Origin: JBBQTU01 sp038213005
GTDB lineage: Bacteria; Planctomycetota; Phycisphaerae; Tepidisphaerales; Tepidisphaeraceae
DNA length: 17,648 nucleotides
Reading direction: 5' to 3'
Assembly: GCA_038213005.1 (NCBI GenBank)
Contig: JBBQTU010000066.1
Span: 1 to 17,648 of the forward strand
The notes below the pieces were generated by a model. The model saw only the letters and a list, made by a program, of their open reading frames with translations. It had not been told where the DNA came from and ran no database searches. Positions 1 through 7,044 of this stretch are shown here, one piece after another. Position numbers and translations under genes: made by a program. Position 1 is the stretch's first letter. Each line of letters starts with the position of its first letter.

Positions 1-906
1 TTCTGTGACGGTGTATTCGCTGAGCCGCATGGCGAGCTTCGTTGCCACGACGCTGTTGCAGCCATGGGCGATATTGGCGAACGGGCCGCCGTGTACGAAT
101 GCCGGATTGTTCTCCAGCGTCTGCACCAGGTTGGGGCTCAGGGCGTCCTTGAGCAGCACCGCCATGGCGCCATGAACCTTGAGCTGTGACGCAGTGACGG
201 GCTTCTTGTCTTTGGTGTAGCCGATGATGATGCGGCCGAGGCGGGCCTTGAGGTCGGCGATCGATTCGGACAGGCAGAAGATGGCCATGACTTCGGACGC
301 GACAGTGATGTCAAAGCCGGTCTCGCGCGGGTTGCCGTTGGCGGACCCGCCCAGGCCGACGATGATCTGCCGCAGGGCGCGGTCGTTCATGTCCATCACG
401 CGCTTCCACGTGATGCGGTTGAGGTCGATGTTCAGGGCATTGCCGTTGGTGAGATGATTGTCGATGCACGCCGAGAGCAGGTTGTGCGCGGTGGTGATGG
501 CGTGGAAGTCGCCGGTGAAATGCAGGTTGATGTCTTCCATCGGCACCACCTGCGAAAAGCCGCCGCCGGCCGCCCCGCCTTTGATGCCAAAGCACGGGCC
601 AAGCGACGGCTCGCGGATGCAGACGGTGGCCTTCTTGCCCAGGCGGTTCAGGGCATCGGTCAGGCCGATCGTCGTGGTGGTTTTGCCTTCGCCGGCCGGA
701 GTGGGGCTGATGGCGGTGACCAGCACGAGCTTGCCGGGTTTGTTGTCCTTGACGCGGTTGTAGAAGCTCAGCGAGACCTTGGCCTTTCTCTTGCCGTACG
801 CTTCGAGGTCGTCGCCGCTGATGCCCAGCTTCGCCGCCACCTCGGCGATGGGCAGAACTTTCGCAGCGCGGGCAATCTCAATATCGGGGGGAACGATTTT
901 GGCCAT
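1..906 (-). CDS. fhs: Formate-tetrahydrofolate ligase (N-terminal 302 residues, cut by window edge)
   Basis: ATP-dependent ligation of formate to tetrahydrofolate, giving 10-formyl-H4F; cytoplasmic entry step of the folate C1 pathway and of the Wood-Ljungdahl methyl branch. The minus strand reads open from ATG at 906 to the window edge, starting MAKIVPPDIEIARAAKVLPI. Seen: the family P-loop TPAGEGKTTTT at residues 69-79, then REPSLGPCFGIKGGAAGGG, DINLHFTGDFHAI, NRITWKRVMDMNDRALR and, near the edge, NNPAFVHGGPFANIAHGCNS, all characteristic of Fhs. The full family protein is about 555 residues, so roughly 45 percent is missing only because the window ends. Start is supported by AGGAG about nine bases upstream. 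It is the last gene seen of a co-directional run with the AcsE-like methyltransferase and MetF-MetV, 216 bases downstream of the former. Identity is very secure. Confidence 0.96.
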   Translation of the reverse strand, partial: MAKIVPPDIEIARAAKVLPIAEVAAKLGISGDDLEAYGKRKAKVSLSFYNRVKDNKPGKLVLVTAISPTPAGEGKTTTTIGLTDALNRLGKKATVCIREPSLGPCFGIKGGAAGGGFSQVVPMEDINLHFTGDFHAITTAHNLLSACIDNHLTNGNALNIDLNRITWKRVMDMNDRALRQIIVGLGGSANGNPRETGFDITVASEVMAIFCLSESIADLKARLGRIIIGYTKDKKPVTASQLKVHGAMAVLLKDALSPNLVQTLENNPAFVHGGPFANIAHGCNSVVATKLAMRLSEYTVTE

Positions 907-969
907 AGTCAGACACTCCTGTATTCCATCTCTCCACAGCTTGCCCGCCGCGGCGGGAAGCGACGAAGG

Positions 970-1095
970 AGAGCAGAGCAGAAACCGCGAAGGCGCGAAG
1001 AGCGCGAAGGAAGACGCGAAGAAGATGGACTGGCCAGCTCTTCCTTCGCGCTCGTCTTCGCGTCCTTCGTGTCTTCGCGGTTCATCTCTGTCATC
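970..1095. repeat. Imperfect hairpin of CGCGAAG repeats between two C1 genes
   Basis: Left arm about 970-1028 carries CGCGAAG four times (from AACCGCGAAG at 983-992); right arm about 1034-1095 carries CTTCGCG-type units and ends with CTTCGCGGTT at 1073-1082, the exact complement of the left start. Loop is only a few bases, so a long imperfect stem of roughly 50 bases per arm can form. It fills most of the fhs/methyltransferase spacer. Elements of CGAAG units with 7-9-base spacing are common dispersed non-coding repeats in several phyla; here it may act as an mRNA stabiliser or attenuator inside the operon (inference). Confidence 0.8.
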
Positions 1096-1122
1096 TCCGT
1101 GTGAATGTCACAAGATTAAAAG

Positions 1123-1986
1123 TTACGCGTAGAACTCCTGCACGCGCATGATGACGTCAAAGCCGTCTACCGCGAGGGCTTCGCTGACGCACTTCATGGC
1201 CGGGTGATCGGGCGCGAGCAGTTCGTAGTTGCGCTTCACCGAGCCGATGACATGATCCAGGCCCAGAGGCATGGCGATGGTGAGGAAGGCGCTTTCCAGC
1301 GGGCCTTTCACGAGGCTGCCGTCGGCGCGCTTCATGGGAAGCATCACGCTGAAGTTCGACAGGCCCACCGACATGTGTACGCCCTTGAACATCGGGTCGG
1401 CGTGGATCAGCCGCATCGTTTGGACGATGCGCTTGAGGTGGCCTTCGCTGTCGCTGGCGATGGGGGCGATGGCCGGGTCGATGATGCAGTCGCTGACCTT
1501 GATGCCGTTCTTCTGCGCCTCGGCCACCAGCAGTTTCGCGGTGTCGTAGCATTCCTGGGCGGTGTGATTGGCGGCCGCCTTGCCGCCGTCCATGCGCTCG
1601 GAGATCAGCAGGATCGGGCGGACGGGCGTGATCTTGTTGAGCTGGAACATCGAGGTCCGCAGCGGCGAGATCGAGTTCAGGATCGGCGGCTGGCCACCGC
1701 AGCGGGTCAGGTCCAGCGCCTTGAGCCCCGCCTCGGCCATCGCGGGGTCGGGCGTATCGATCGAGATCGGCTTGGCCGTCACACCCTGCACCTTGCGGAC
1801 CATGTCAGCCAGAAACTCGGCGCTGCGTCCGCCGACGTTGACGTCGATGTAGGTCGCCCCGCCCACATCCTGCGACCTGGCCAGGGCCTTGAGCCCCTCC
1901 ATGTCGTTAGCGTCAAAGAGTTTCTTGGTCGAAGGAACCGAGTCATTGATGGACTCGCCGATAATCGTCAATCCTGCAATTGCCAT
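1123..1986 (-). CDS. Methyltetrahydrofolate:corrinoid methyltransferase (AcsE-like, pterin-binding TIM barrel)
   Basis: Likely moves the methyl group of methyl-H4F to the cobalt of a corrinoid protein. The 287-residue protein is a single pterin-binding barrel close to the length of AcsE (about 262). Seen: start MAIAGLTIIGESIND, DVN at 48-50, SIDT at 75-78, NSIS at 104-107, IIDPAIAP near 168-175 and GLSN at 208-211; these match the strand-end positions that bind the pterin in the AcsE/MetH/DHPS superfamily. No corrinoid-binding DxHxxG domain is fused. Start ATG at 1986 has AGGAG nine bases upstream. It lies between MetF-MetV and Fhs on the same strand, which favours a methyl-branch role rather than dihydropteroate synthase or methionine synthase. 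Its corrinoid partner (AcsCD or a methyltransferase-system corrinoid protein) is not in the window, so the exact acceptor is unknown. Confidence 0.88.
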   Translation of the reverse strand: MAIAGLTIIGESINDSVPSTKKLFDANDMEGLKALARSQDVGGATYIDVNVGGRSAEFLADMVRKVQGVTAKPISIDTPDPAMAEAGLKALDLTRCGGQPPILNSISPLRTSMFQLNKITPVRPILLISERMDGGKAAANHTAQECYDTAKLLVAEAQKNGIKVSDCIIDPAIAPIASDSEGHLKRIVQTMRLIHADPMFKGVHMSVGLSNFSVMLPMKRADGSLVKGPLESAFLTIAMPLGLDHVIGSVKRNYELLAPDHPAMKCVSEALAVDGFDVIMRVQEFYA

Positions 1987-2023
1987 AATCTTTTCTCCTG
2001 TCTCGGTTGGGTTGTCTTCCTAT

Positions 2024-2200
2024 TTCACCACGAAGCAACGAAGCGACGAAGAGGAACGAAGTCACCCATTACTACACGCAAGCCTTTGAGAAGGGCAGCC
2101 CTCCGTCCTGCGTGATCGAGTATCCTTGGTTCTTTTGTCCATGTTCGATTGCCGTCTTATCTTCACATTTCTTCGTTGCTTCGTCGCTTCGTGGTAGAGA
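2024..2200. repeat. Inverted pair of ACGAAGCN octamer repeats between methyltransferase and metF
   Basis: Left arm about 2024-2060 reads ACCACGAAG then ACGAAG units in period eight; right arm about 2168-2195 is its inverted counterpart ending CTTCGTGGT. Between them lie about 107 bases with no recognisable gene. It belongs to the same CGAAG family as the element at 970-1095 but differs in sequence, so it is a separate insertion rather than a duplication. It starts 38 bases upstream of the methyltransferase ATG and ends 14 bases past the metF stop. Confidence 0.75.
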
Positions 2201-2213
2201 TGAATACCGGCAG

Positions 2214-3779
2214 TCATTTATTCGCCGTGTGATCCCGACCCATAAACGTATTGGCCCAGGCGCTGGTGCCTTCAAGCCGCCCGTCGACGAACAGCGGATC
2301 ACCGGAGAGCATCTTCTCCGATTCGCCGTAGTATTTCATCCGCTCGTACGCACGTGTCCAGATGCAGTCCTTGTCGCCCAGTTCGCAGCGACCTTCAAAC
2401 GAGCCGCCGCAGGGGCCGTTTCGCCCGCACTTGGAGCAGCTCTTCCGGGGGCACAGATAGGCGCAATCCGGCAGCGAGCAGTCACCGCAGTCGACGCAGC
2501 CATACGCCCACGCCTTGCCCGCACGCTCCAGGCCGTGCAGCGACCGGGCGGCGAATCCATCCGGGTTCTTCTCAAGTTTCGTATACACCGACTTGCCCAG
2601 ATTGAATAGCGCCTTGCCCGGCGTGAATGCGGCATCGTGCACTTTGCGTGAGAAGCGATAGCCGACCGTCACGTTCTTCGTTTTGGCCGGCTTCTTCAGC
2701 GATGCGAGATACGCCGGATTCAACTCACCCGGCGCGGCCAGGTGCGTGGCCGCGTCCTGCTCGAAGAGATAGAACTCATCCGGGCGGCCGAACTGGATCT
2801 CTTTGGCGAACTGTTTCCAGTCATCCGGTGCGAAGCGCTCGGCCATTTCGATGATCTTGAAGAACGTGTCGGCCTTTACCGTCCCGGCCAGATACCCGGC
2901 GGCGTATCCCATGCCCTTGAACACCGCGAGCTGTTTGGCCGCGAATTCCTGAAAGAACTTGGCGCCCTTATCGGGGCTGGCCGCCTGCATCTCCGCCAGG
3001 GCCTTGAGTTCATCGCTGACGACGCAGCCGGGGATCTTGTTGGCGCTAAACATCGTCGCGACAGTCTTATTCAGCAGGTAGACATTGCCCACCATCGGGC
3101 GAGGCATGTCCGCCCAGTCGAGGAACAGCCTGGCCTCGTGGAACTTCCGCATGTCATAGCCAAGCTGGGGGATGACCCACTGAGCCCCCGCGCGGACCTT
3201 GCGGGCGAGCTTGAAGAATTGCGGCATCAGCTCGCGCTCGAAGCGTTTGAACGGCGACACGCCGCAGCCGATGAAGAACTCGGTTGGCGGAAGCGTCTCG
3301 ACGTCGCCCTTGCGGCCGGGCACCTGCAGGCCTTTGTTCATCTGTGCCAGGAGGTACACCAGCGACGTGGAATCCAGGTCAAACACCGGCCGGGCCGCCC
3401 CGTGATACCCCGCCATGGGGTAGTCGCCCGTCAGTGCCAGGATGTTGTTGAACCCCTCGGCGGCATATCGCCAGGCGGCCGACTCCAAGCCGTTGCGGTT
3501 CAAGTCTTTGCAGGTCAGGTGAATGACGATCTCGCACTGTTTCTGAGCCAGCAGACGCCCCAGCCAGTCGGGTGGCAGCATTGGATTACCACCGGGATTG
3601 TCGGTGACACTGATCCACCCGATCCGCGGGTCGGCCGCCAGGGCCTCACCCAGCTCCACCAGTTTGGACCCGCCCTTGGCATCGGCGATCCCACGAGTGG
3701 TAACCAGCTCTGCCCCGTAGTAAAATCGGCCGCCCGTCAGCATCTGCCTGAAACTCGTGCCCGCCTTATCATTCACCAT
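2214..3779 (-). CDS. metF: Methylenetetrahydrofolate reductase with fused Cys-rich MetV-type C-terminal domain
   Basis: Reduces methylene-H4F to methyl-H4F. The 521-residue protein has two parts. Residues about 15-320 are the MetF flavin barrel: YYGAELVTTRG near 20-30, ISVTDNPGG 56-64, IVIHLTCKDLNRNGLES 84-100, NNILALTGDYP 111-121 and GAQWVIPQLGYDMRKF 198-213. Residues about 420-521 are a cysteine-rich module with Cys at 428, 431, 434, 439, 443, 448, 451, 457, 465 and 472 and the NGPCGG signature, the MTHFR C-terminal (MetV-like) domain known in acetogens as a separate zinc protein. The fusion suggests an acetogen-type, non-NAD(P)H-only reductase (inference). GAGGAG sits about six bases upstream of the ATG at 3779. 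First gene of the C1 run; 227 bases separate it from the methyltransferase. Confidence 0.92.
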   Translation of the reverse strand: MVNDKAGTSFRQMLTGGRFYYGAELVTTRGIADAKGGSKLVELGEALAADPRIGWISVTDNPGGNPMLPPDWLGRLLAQKQCEIVIHLTCKDLNRNGLESAAWRYAAEGFNNILALTGDYPMAGYHGAARPVFDLDSTSLVYLLAQMNKGLQVPGRKGDVETLPPTEFFIGCGVSPFKRFERELMPQFFKLARKVRAGAQWVIPQLGYDMRKFHEARLFLDWADMPRPMVGNVYLLNKTVATMFSANKIPGCVVSDELKALAEMQAASPDKGAKFFQEFAAKQLAVFKGMGYAAGYLAGTVKADTFFKIIEMAERFAPDDWKQFAKEIQFGRPDEFYLFEQDAATHLAAPGELNPAYLASLKKPAKTKNVTVGYRFSRKVHDAAFTPGKALFNLGKSVYTKLEKNPDGFAARSLHGLERAGKAWAYGCVDCGDCSLPDCAYLCPRKSCSKCGRNGPCGGSFEGRCELGDKDCIWTRAYERMKYYGESEKMLSGDPLFVDGRLEGTSAWANTFMGRDHTANK

Positions 3780-3892
3780 GCCGGACTCCTCGGCCGCTCA
3801 TCGCGACCTCTTGCATGGTCAGTAGTATGCCTCCGCTCGGTCCGTGAAGCTTGTGTTTCTCGCTCCAAACTTAGTAATCCTGTGCTTAGGAT

Positions 3893-4004
3893 CGGCGCAT
3901 CAATAACTGGCAGGAATGGCGCGATGATCTTTTCTTACTCCTCCCCCCTGGGGGAGGCTGGGAGGGGGTTGGCCTTTTTGAACCGGACGGTTATTGATGC
4001 GCCG
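3893..4004. repeat. Small inverted-repeat element with perfect 15-base ends
   Basis: CGGCGCATCAATAAC at 3893-3907 is the exact reverse complement of GTTATTGATGCGCCG at 3990-4004; similarity extends a few bases outwards (AGGA on both sides). The core carries a pyrimidine/purine palindrome CTCCCCCCTGGGGGAG near 3940-3957 followed by a G-rich run and a short T run. The layout fits a MITE or REP-like element; no clear target duplication was found. Confidence 0.7.
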
Positions 4005-4047
4005 GTCCTTAACGGCGTCGCCTCTTCAAACGGTGGGTTCGAGTACC

Positions 4048-4078
4048 TACCCACCCTACGCTGTACCCACCCTACGCA
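4048..4078. repeat. Two direct copies of CCCACCCTACGC
   Basis: Two tandem copies of TACCCACCCTACGC-like sequence (separated by a few bases) lie about 40 bases upstream of the MATE reading frame. Similar GTAGGGTGGGTA motifs are ubiquitous dispersed repeats in many bacteria. The coordinates are approximate to a few bases. Confidence 0.55.
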
Positions 4079-4115
4079 TTGCTCCCGTGAGGCTCCGGTT
4101 CTACGATGCGATTCC

Positions 4116-5639
4116 GTGGCAACCGACCCACAGCATCGCCAGCAGAACGCCGCCGCCCGCGCTGTCGCCAGTGCCGAGGTGCAGGCCGATGTCGCCGACC
4201 TCTCCGGCGGACACGGGCAGACCGCGCACGCCCCTCACGTGCTCAGCCGCGACCTGCCCCGAGTCTGCATCCGCTCGGTCCTGGCGATCTCGCTGCCCGC
4301 CATCGTCGAACAGCTCATCCAGGCCGCCATCGGCCTGACCGATGCCCTCATCGCCGGACATCTCCCTGGCGATGAAAGCACCGTCGCCGCGGCCGCGGCC
4401 GCTGTCGGCGTCATGGCCTACCTGCAATGGATGGCCGCGATCCTCAACGTCGCCTTTGGCGTGGGTGCCACCGCGATCGTCGCCCGGTCCATCGGCGCGC
4501 GCCGGCCGCGGGTCGCCAATCGGGTGGCCGGCACCGCCATCAGTAGCGCCCTGCTGGTCGGGGCCGCGGTGGCCGTGGTCATGTTCACCTTCGCCCAGCC
4601 GATCTCCTACGCCGCCGGGCTCCGCGGGCTGGCCCTGACCTATGGCCAGCAATACCTCCGCATCATGACCCTCACCATCGCCCTGCAGGCGGCCTGGCAG
4701 ATCGGCATGGCCTGCATCCGCGGCGCTGGCGACACCATGCGCCCCATGCTGATCACCTCCGCCGTCGTGGTGATCAATGTGCTGACCTCCACCACCTTCT
4801 CCTTCGGCCTGTTTGGGGCGCCGAAAATGGGGATCCAGGGCATCGCACTGGGCACCGCGATGGCGTTCCTGGTCGGCGGCTTGGCCACCCTGGTCCTGCT
4901 GCTGGGCGGCCGGTCGCGACTCAAGCTCCAGTGGCGGCACTTCCGCATCGTGCCGCACATCGTGATGCGCCTGGTGCGGATCGGCCTGCCGTCCTGGGTC
5001 GAAGGTCTTTTTCTCTGGGTGGGCCAGTTCCTGATCGTCATCTTCGTGATCAACGTCAACGACGCCGCCGTCGGCGTGAGCGGCGCGACCATGGCCGCCC
5101 ACAACACCGTGCTCCGCATCGAGTCGTTGGCCTTTCTCCCCGGCTTTGGTTTTGGCATCGCCTGCTCGGCCCTGGTGGGCCAATACCTGGGCGCCCGCCG
5201 CCCGCTGGAGGCCCGCCAGGCCGCCCGCATGTGCAGTTGGCTGACGGTCATCACCATGACCGTGCTGGCCCTGCCGATGATCTGCTTCCCGCACTTTCTC
5301 CTGCGCGTCCTGGTGGACGCTGACGTCGTCGTGGACGTCGGTGTGTGGCCCCTGATCCTGGCCGGCTTGGCCCAGCCCGGCTTCGCCTGCGCCATCATCT
5401 ATGGCAGCGCCCTGCGCGGTGCCGGCGACACCATCCGCCCCATGACCTGTACCATCACCGGCACCTTCCTGGTCCGCATCCCGATCGTGATCCTCATGCT
5501 CTGGATCTTCGCCCGCCTCCACCACCCAACATGGGGCCTGATCGCTGCCTGGATCGGCATCTTCATCGACCTCAACTACCGCGGGGTCGTCAACTATCTT
5601 AACTTCCGCAGCGGCAAGTGGATGCTTAAGAAGGTCTGA
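4116..5639 (+). CDS. MATE family multidrug/metabolite efflux transporter
   Basis: Twelve-helix cation-coupled exporter of the inner membrane, substrate unknown. The two homologous halves are visible: first half starts IRSVLAISLPAIVEQLIQA and holds GATAIVARSIGARRPRVANR and RGAGDTMRPM (near 4720-4746); second half holds CSALVGQYLGARRPLEARQ and RGAGDTIRPM (near 5415-5445). These repeated G-ARRP and RGAGDT loops are classic MATE features. The start is uncertain: the frame has no early ATG and no clear ribosome site; in-frame GTG codons lie at 4116 (507 residues, with a 45-residue Ala/Gln-rich lead), 4179 and 4239 (466 residues, most like the family). I give the longest with coding-like composition. 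The gene is alone on its strand; a hairpin follows at 5663. Confidence 0.88.
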   Translation: MATDPQHRQQNAAARAVASAEVQADVADLSGGHGQTAHAPHVLSRDLPRVCIRSVLAISLPAIVEQLIQAAIGLTDALIAGHLPGDESTVAAAAAAVGVMAYLQWMAAILNVAFGVGATAIVARSIGARRPRVANRVAGTAISSALLVGAAVAVVMFTFAQPISYAAGLRGLALTYGQQYLRIMTLTIALQAAWQIGMACIRGAGDTMRPMLITSAVVVINVLTSTTFSFGLFGAPKMGIQGIALGTAMAFLVGGLATLVLLLGGRSRLKLQWRHFRIVPHIVMRLVRIGLPSWVEGLFLWVGQFLIVIFVINVNDAAVGVSGATMAAHNTVLRIESLAFLPGFGFGIACSALVGQYLGARRPLEARQAARMCSWLTVITMTVLALPMICFPHFLLRVLVDADVVVDVGVWPLILAGLAQPGFACAIIYGSALRGAGDTIRPMTCTITGTFLVRIPIVILMLWIFARLHHPTWGLIAAWIGIFIDLNYRGVVNYLNFRSGKWMLKKV

Positions 5640-5662
5640 GCGGCTGACGAAGCAAGGAAGTG

Positions 5663-5687
5663 AGTCGGTGACAAACCGTCACCGACT
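5663..5687. terminator. Perfect 10-bp hairpin after the MATE gene
   Basis: AGTCGGTGAC (5663-5672), loop AAACC, GTCACCGACT (5678-5687). It sits 24 bases after the MATE stop, between convergent genes. No U-run follows on either strand, so intrinsic termination is likely weak or helped by Rho. Confidence 0.55.
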
Positions 5688-5802
5688 GAAATTGTCCGCC
5701 GCTGCAAGAAAAGCCGAGCCAATCAAGTTCTGACGTCATACGGATTCCACCTGGAACGGGTGCAGCCGATGCACTGGCCATGATCGGCGGGGGATGCGTG
5801 GG

Positions 5803-5838
5803 GTGGTCCTGTGCGGGCGGGGACGCCGCGCACTATTT
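5803..5838 (+). repeat. Dispersed repeat GTGCGGGCGRGGACGCCGCGCACTA, copy 1
   Basis: CCTGTGCGGGCG then GGACGCCGCGCACTA. The same sequence, inverted and with two changes, lies at 17531-17556, and its first half recurs in the same orientation at the window end (17637-17648). Here only one arm is present, about 35 bases downstream of the MDR stop, so it looks like a solo end or degraded copy. Confidence 0.7.
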
Positions 5839-5871
5839 CCACGAACGCGCCCGGTTTGGGTGGAGTCCGTA

Positions 5872-6864
5872 TCACACGGTCACGACGATCTTGCCAATCT
5901 GCTGGTTGGATTCCAGGTAGCGATGCGCCTCGACGATCTGCTCCAGTGGGAAGGTTTTGGCGATCACGGGAGCGAGTTTGCCGGAAGCCAGGCCGCCGGT
6001 GACGAACTGCTCGGCGCGCTTGAGTTTGGCCGGGTCGCCGGTGATCTCGAACAGAAGGTAGCCGCGGATCGTGAGAGATTTGCTCAGCACGTCCATCAGC
6101 GGCAGCGGCGTGGGCTGCGTGCTGAGAGCGCCGTATTGGAACAGGATGCCGTGTGGGGCCATGGCGGCGGTGAGTTTCGCGACCGTCGGGCCGCCGACCG
6201 GGTCGAAGACGATGCGGGCGCCTTTCCCCTGGGTGAGCCGTCGCACTTCGGCGACCAAGTCCTGCTCATCGGTTGCGACCACGTGTTTGAAGCCCAGATC
6301 CAGCAGCGCCGGCCGCTTCCTGGCGGTACGCGTGAGGGCGATCGGGGTTGCCCCGACCATGTTGGTGATCTGGCAGGCCGCAACGCCCACGCTGCTGGAG
6401 GCGGCCGGGATCAGGACGATGTCGCCACCCTGCGTGTCGGCGATGGCGATTAAGGCGCCGTAGGCGGTGAGGTATTGCATCCAGACGGCGGCCGCCTGCT
6501 CCCAGGAGAGAGAAGCGGGGTGTTTCATGACGACACCGGCCGGGACGATCGCCAGTTCGCCGTAGACGCCATACTGGTTCTGCGAGAATCCGGGGGCGGT
6601 GCTGACGGCGTCGCCGACTTTCAACCCCTGCACGCCGTCGCCGATCGACTCGACGATCCCGGCCGCCTCATAGCCCAGGCGCGCGGGGAATTTCGCCTGT
6701 TCGAGATACTGCCCGGAGCGGAACATGACCTCCGCGCGGTTCAGGCCCAAGGCCTTGACCTTCAGTCGCACCTCCCCGGCACCGGGCGAAGGGACGTCGA
6801 CGGTTTCAAGTTTCAACACTTCGGGGCCGCCAGTTTCGTAGAAACGGACAACTCGTGCGTTCAT
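5872..6864 (-). CDS. Zinc-free MDR oxidoreductase (quinone oxidoreductase/crotonyl-CoA reductase-like)
   Basis: Probable NADPH-dependent reductase of quinones or enones, cytoplasmic. The 330-residue protein has the usual MDR layout: N-terminal GroES-like domain with GPEVLKLE near 13-20, PGAGEVRLKVKALGLNRAE 27-45, GYEAAG 64-69 and GDAVS; then a Rossmann domain with AASSSVG at 154-160 in place of the usual GASGGVG, and VFDPVGGP near 219-226. Residues that bind catalytic zinc in alcohol dehydrogenases are absent, which fits the QOR branch. ATG at 6864 was chosen over the open upstream extension because GGGAGG lies five bases before it and family proteins start MNARVVRFYETGGPEVL-like. Divergent from the GH4 gene across 180 bases; convergent with MATE. 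The natural substrate is not evident. Confidence 0.9.
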   Translation of the reverse strand: MNARVVRFYETGGPEVLKLETVDVPSPGAGEVRLKVKALGLNRAEVMFRSGQYLEQAKFPARLGYEAAGIVESIGDGVQGLKVGDAVSTAPGFSQNQYGVYGELAIVPAGVVMKHPASLSWEQAAAVWMQYLTAYGALIAIADTQGGDIVLIPAASSSVGVAACQITNMVGATPIALTRTARKRPALLDLGFKHVVATDEQDLVAEVRRLTQGKGARIVFDPVGGPTVAKLTAAMAPHGILFQYGALSTQPTPLPLMDVLSKSLTIRGYLLFEITGDPAKLKRAEQFVTGGLASGKLAPVIAKTFPLEQIVEAHRYLESNQQIGKIVVTV

Positions 6865-7044
6865 GGTTCCTCCCTTGGGTCTCAGGTGCAAGACGCGGCT
6901 GTGCCGCAGCAATGCATCTGGTATAGGACGAAGGCGGAATCTGGGCAATGGATGATCTGCCGGCCGAAGGAAAGCAATCGGAGACATTGTATCGCCTGCC
7001 CGGACAGGGCACACTACGCACCAACACCCAGCAAGGGAGCAATC

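Larger units (their letters stand above)
3780..4115. other. Divergent spacer between metF-metV and the MATE gene, repeat-filled
   Basis: No convincing gene. It must hold the metF-metV promoter on the minus strand and any MATE promoter on the plus strand, but I could not assign hexamers with confidence. It contains a 112-base element with perfect 15-base inverted ends (3893-4004) and a pair of direct repeats CCCACCCTACGC near 4048-4078, described separately. Confidence 0.6.

Noticed and set aside
1204..2115. 303-codon plus-strand frame across the methyltransferase gene
   Set aside because: Shadow frame rich in His, Arg and Asp with no motifs; the minus strand encodes a recognisable AcsE-like protein.
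2742..4115. Extension of the MATE frame upstream over the metF-metV gene
   Set aside because: The first 450 residues are antisense to metF-metV and repeats; MATE similarity starts only near 4240.
4101..5525. Long minus-strand open frame of 474 codons opposite the MATE gene
   Set aside because: Composition is Asp/Gly/His/Gln-rich antisense shadow of a GC-rich membrane protein gene; the plus strand has clear MATE motifs.
6997..7011. TGCCC-GGACA-GGGCA palindrome as an operator for GH4 or MDR
   Set aside because: Only five paired bases; expected by chance in GC-rich DNA.
6475..7044. 190-codon upstream extension of the GH4 frame
   Set aside because: It is antisense to the MDR gene; ATG 7045 has a ribosome site and begins with the Rossmann motif.
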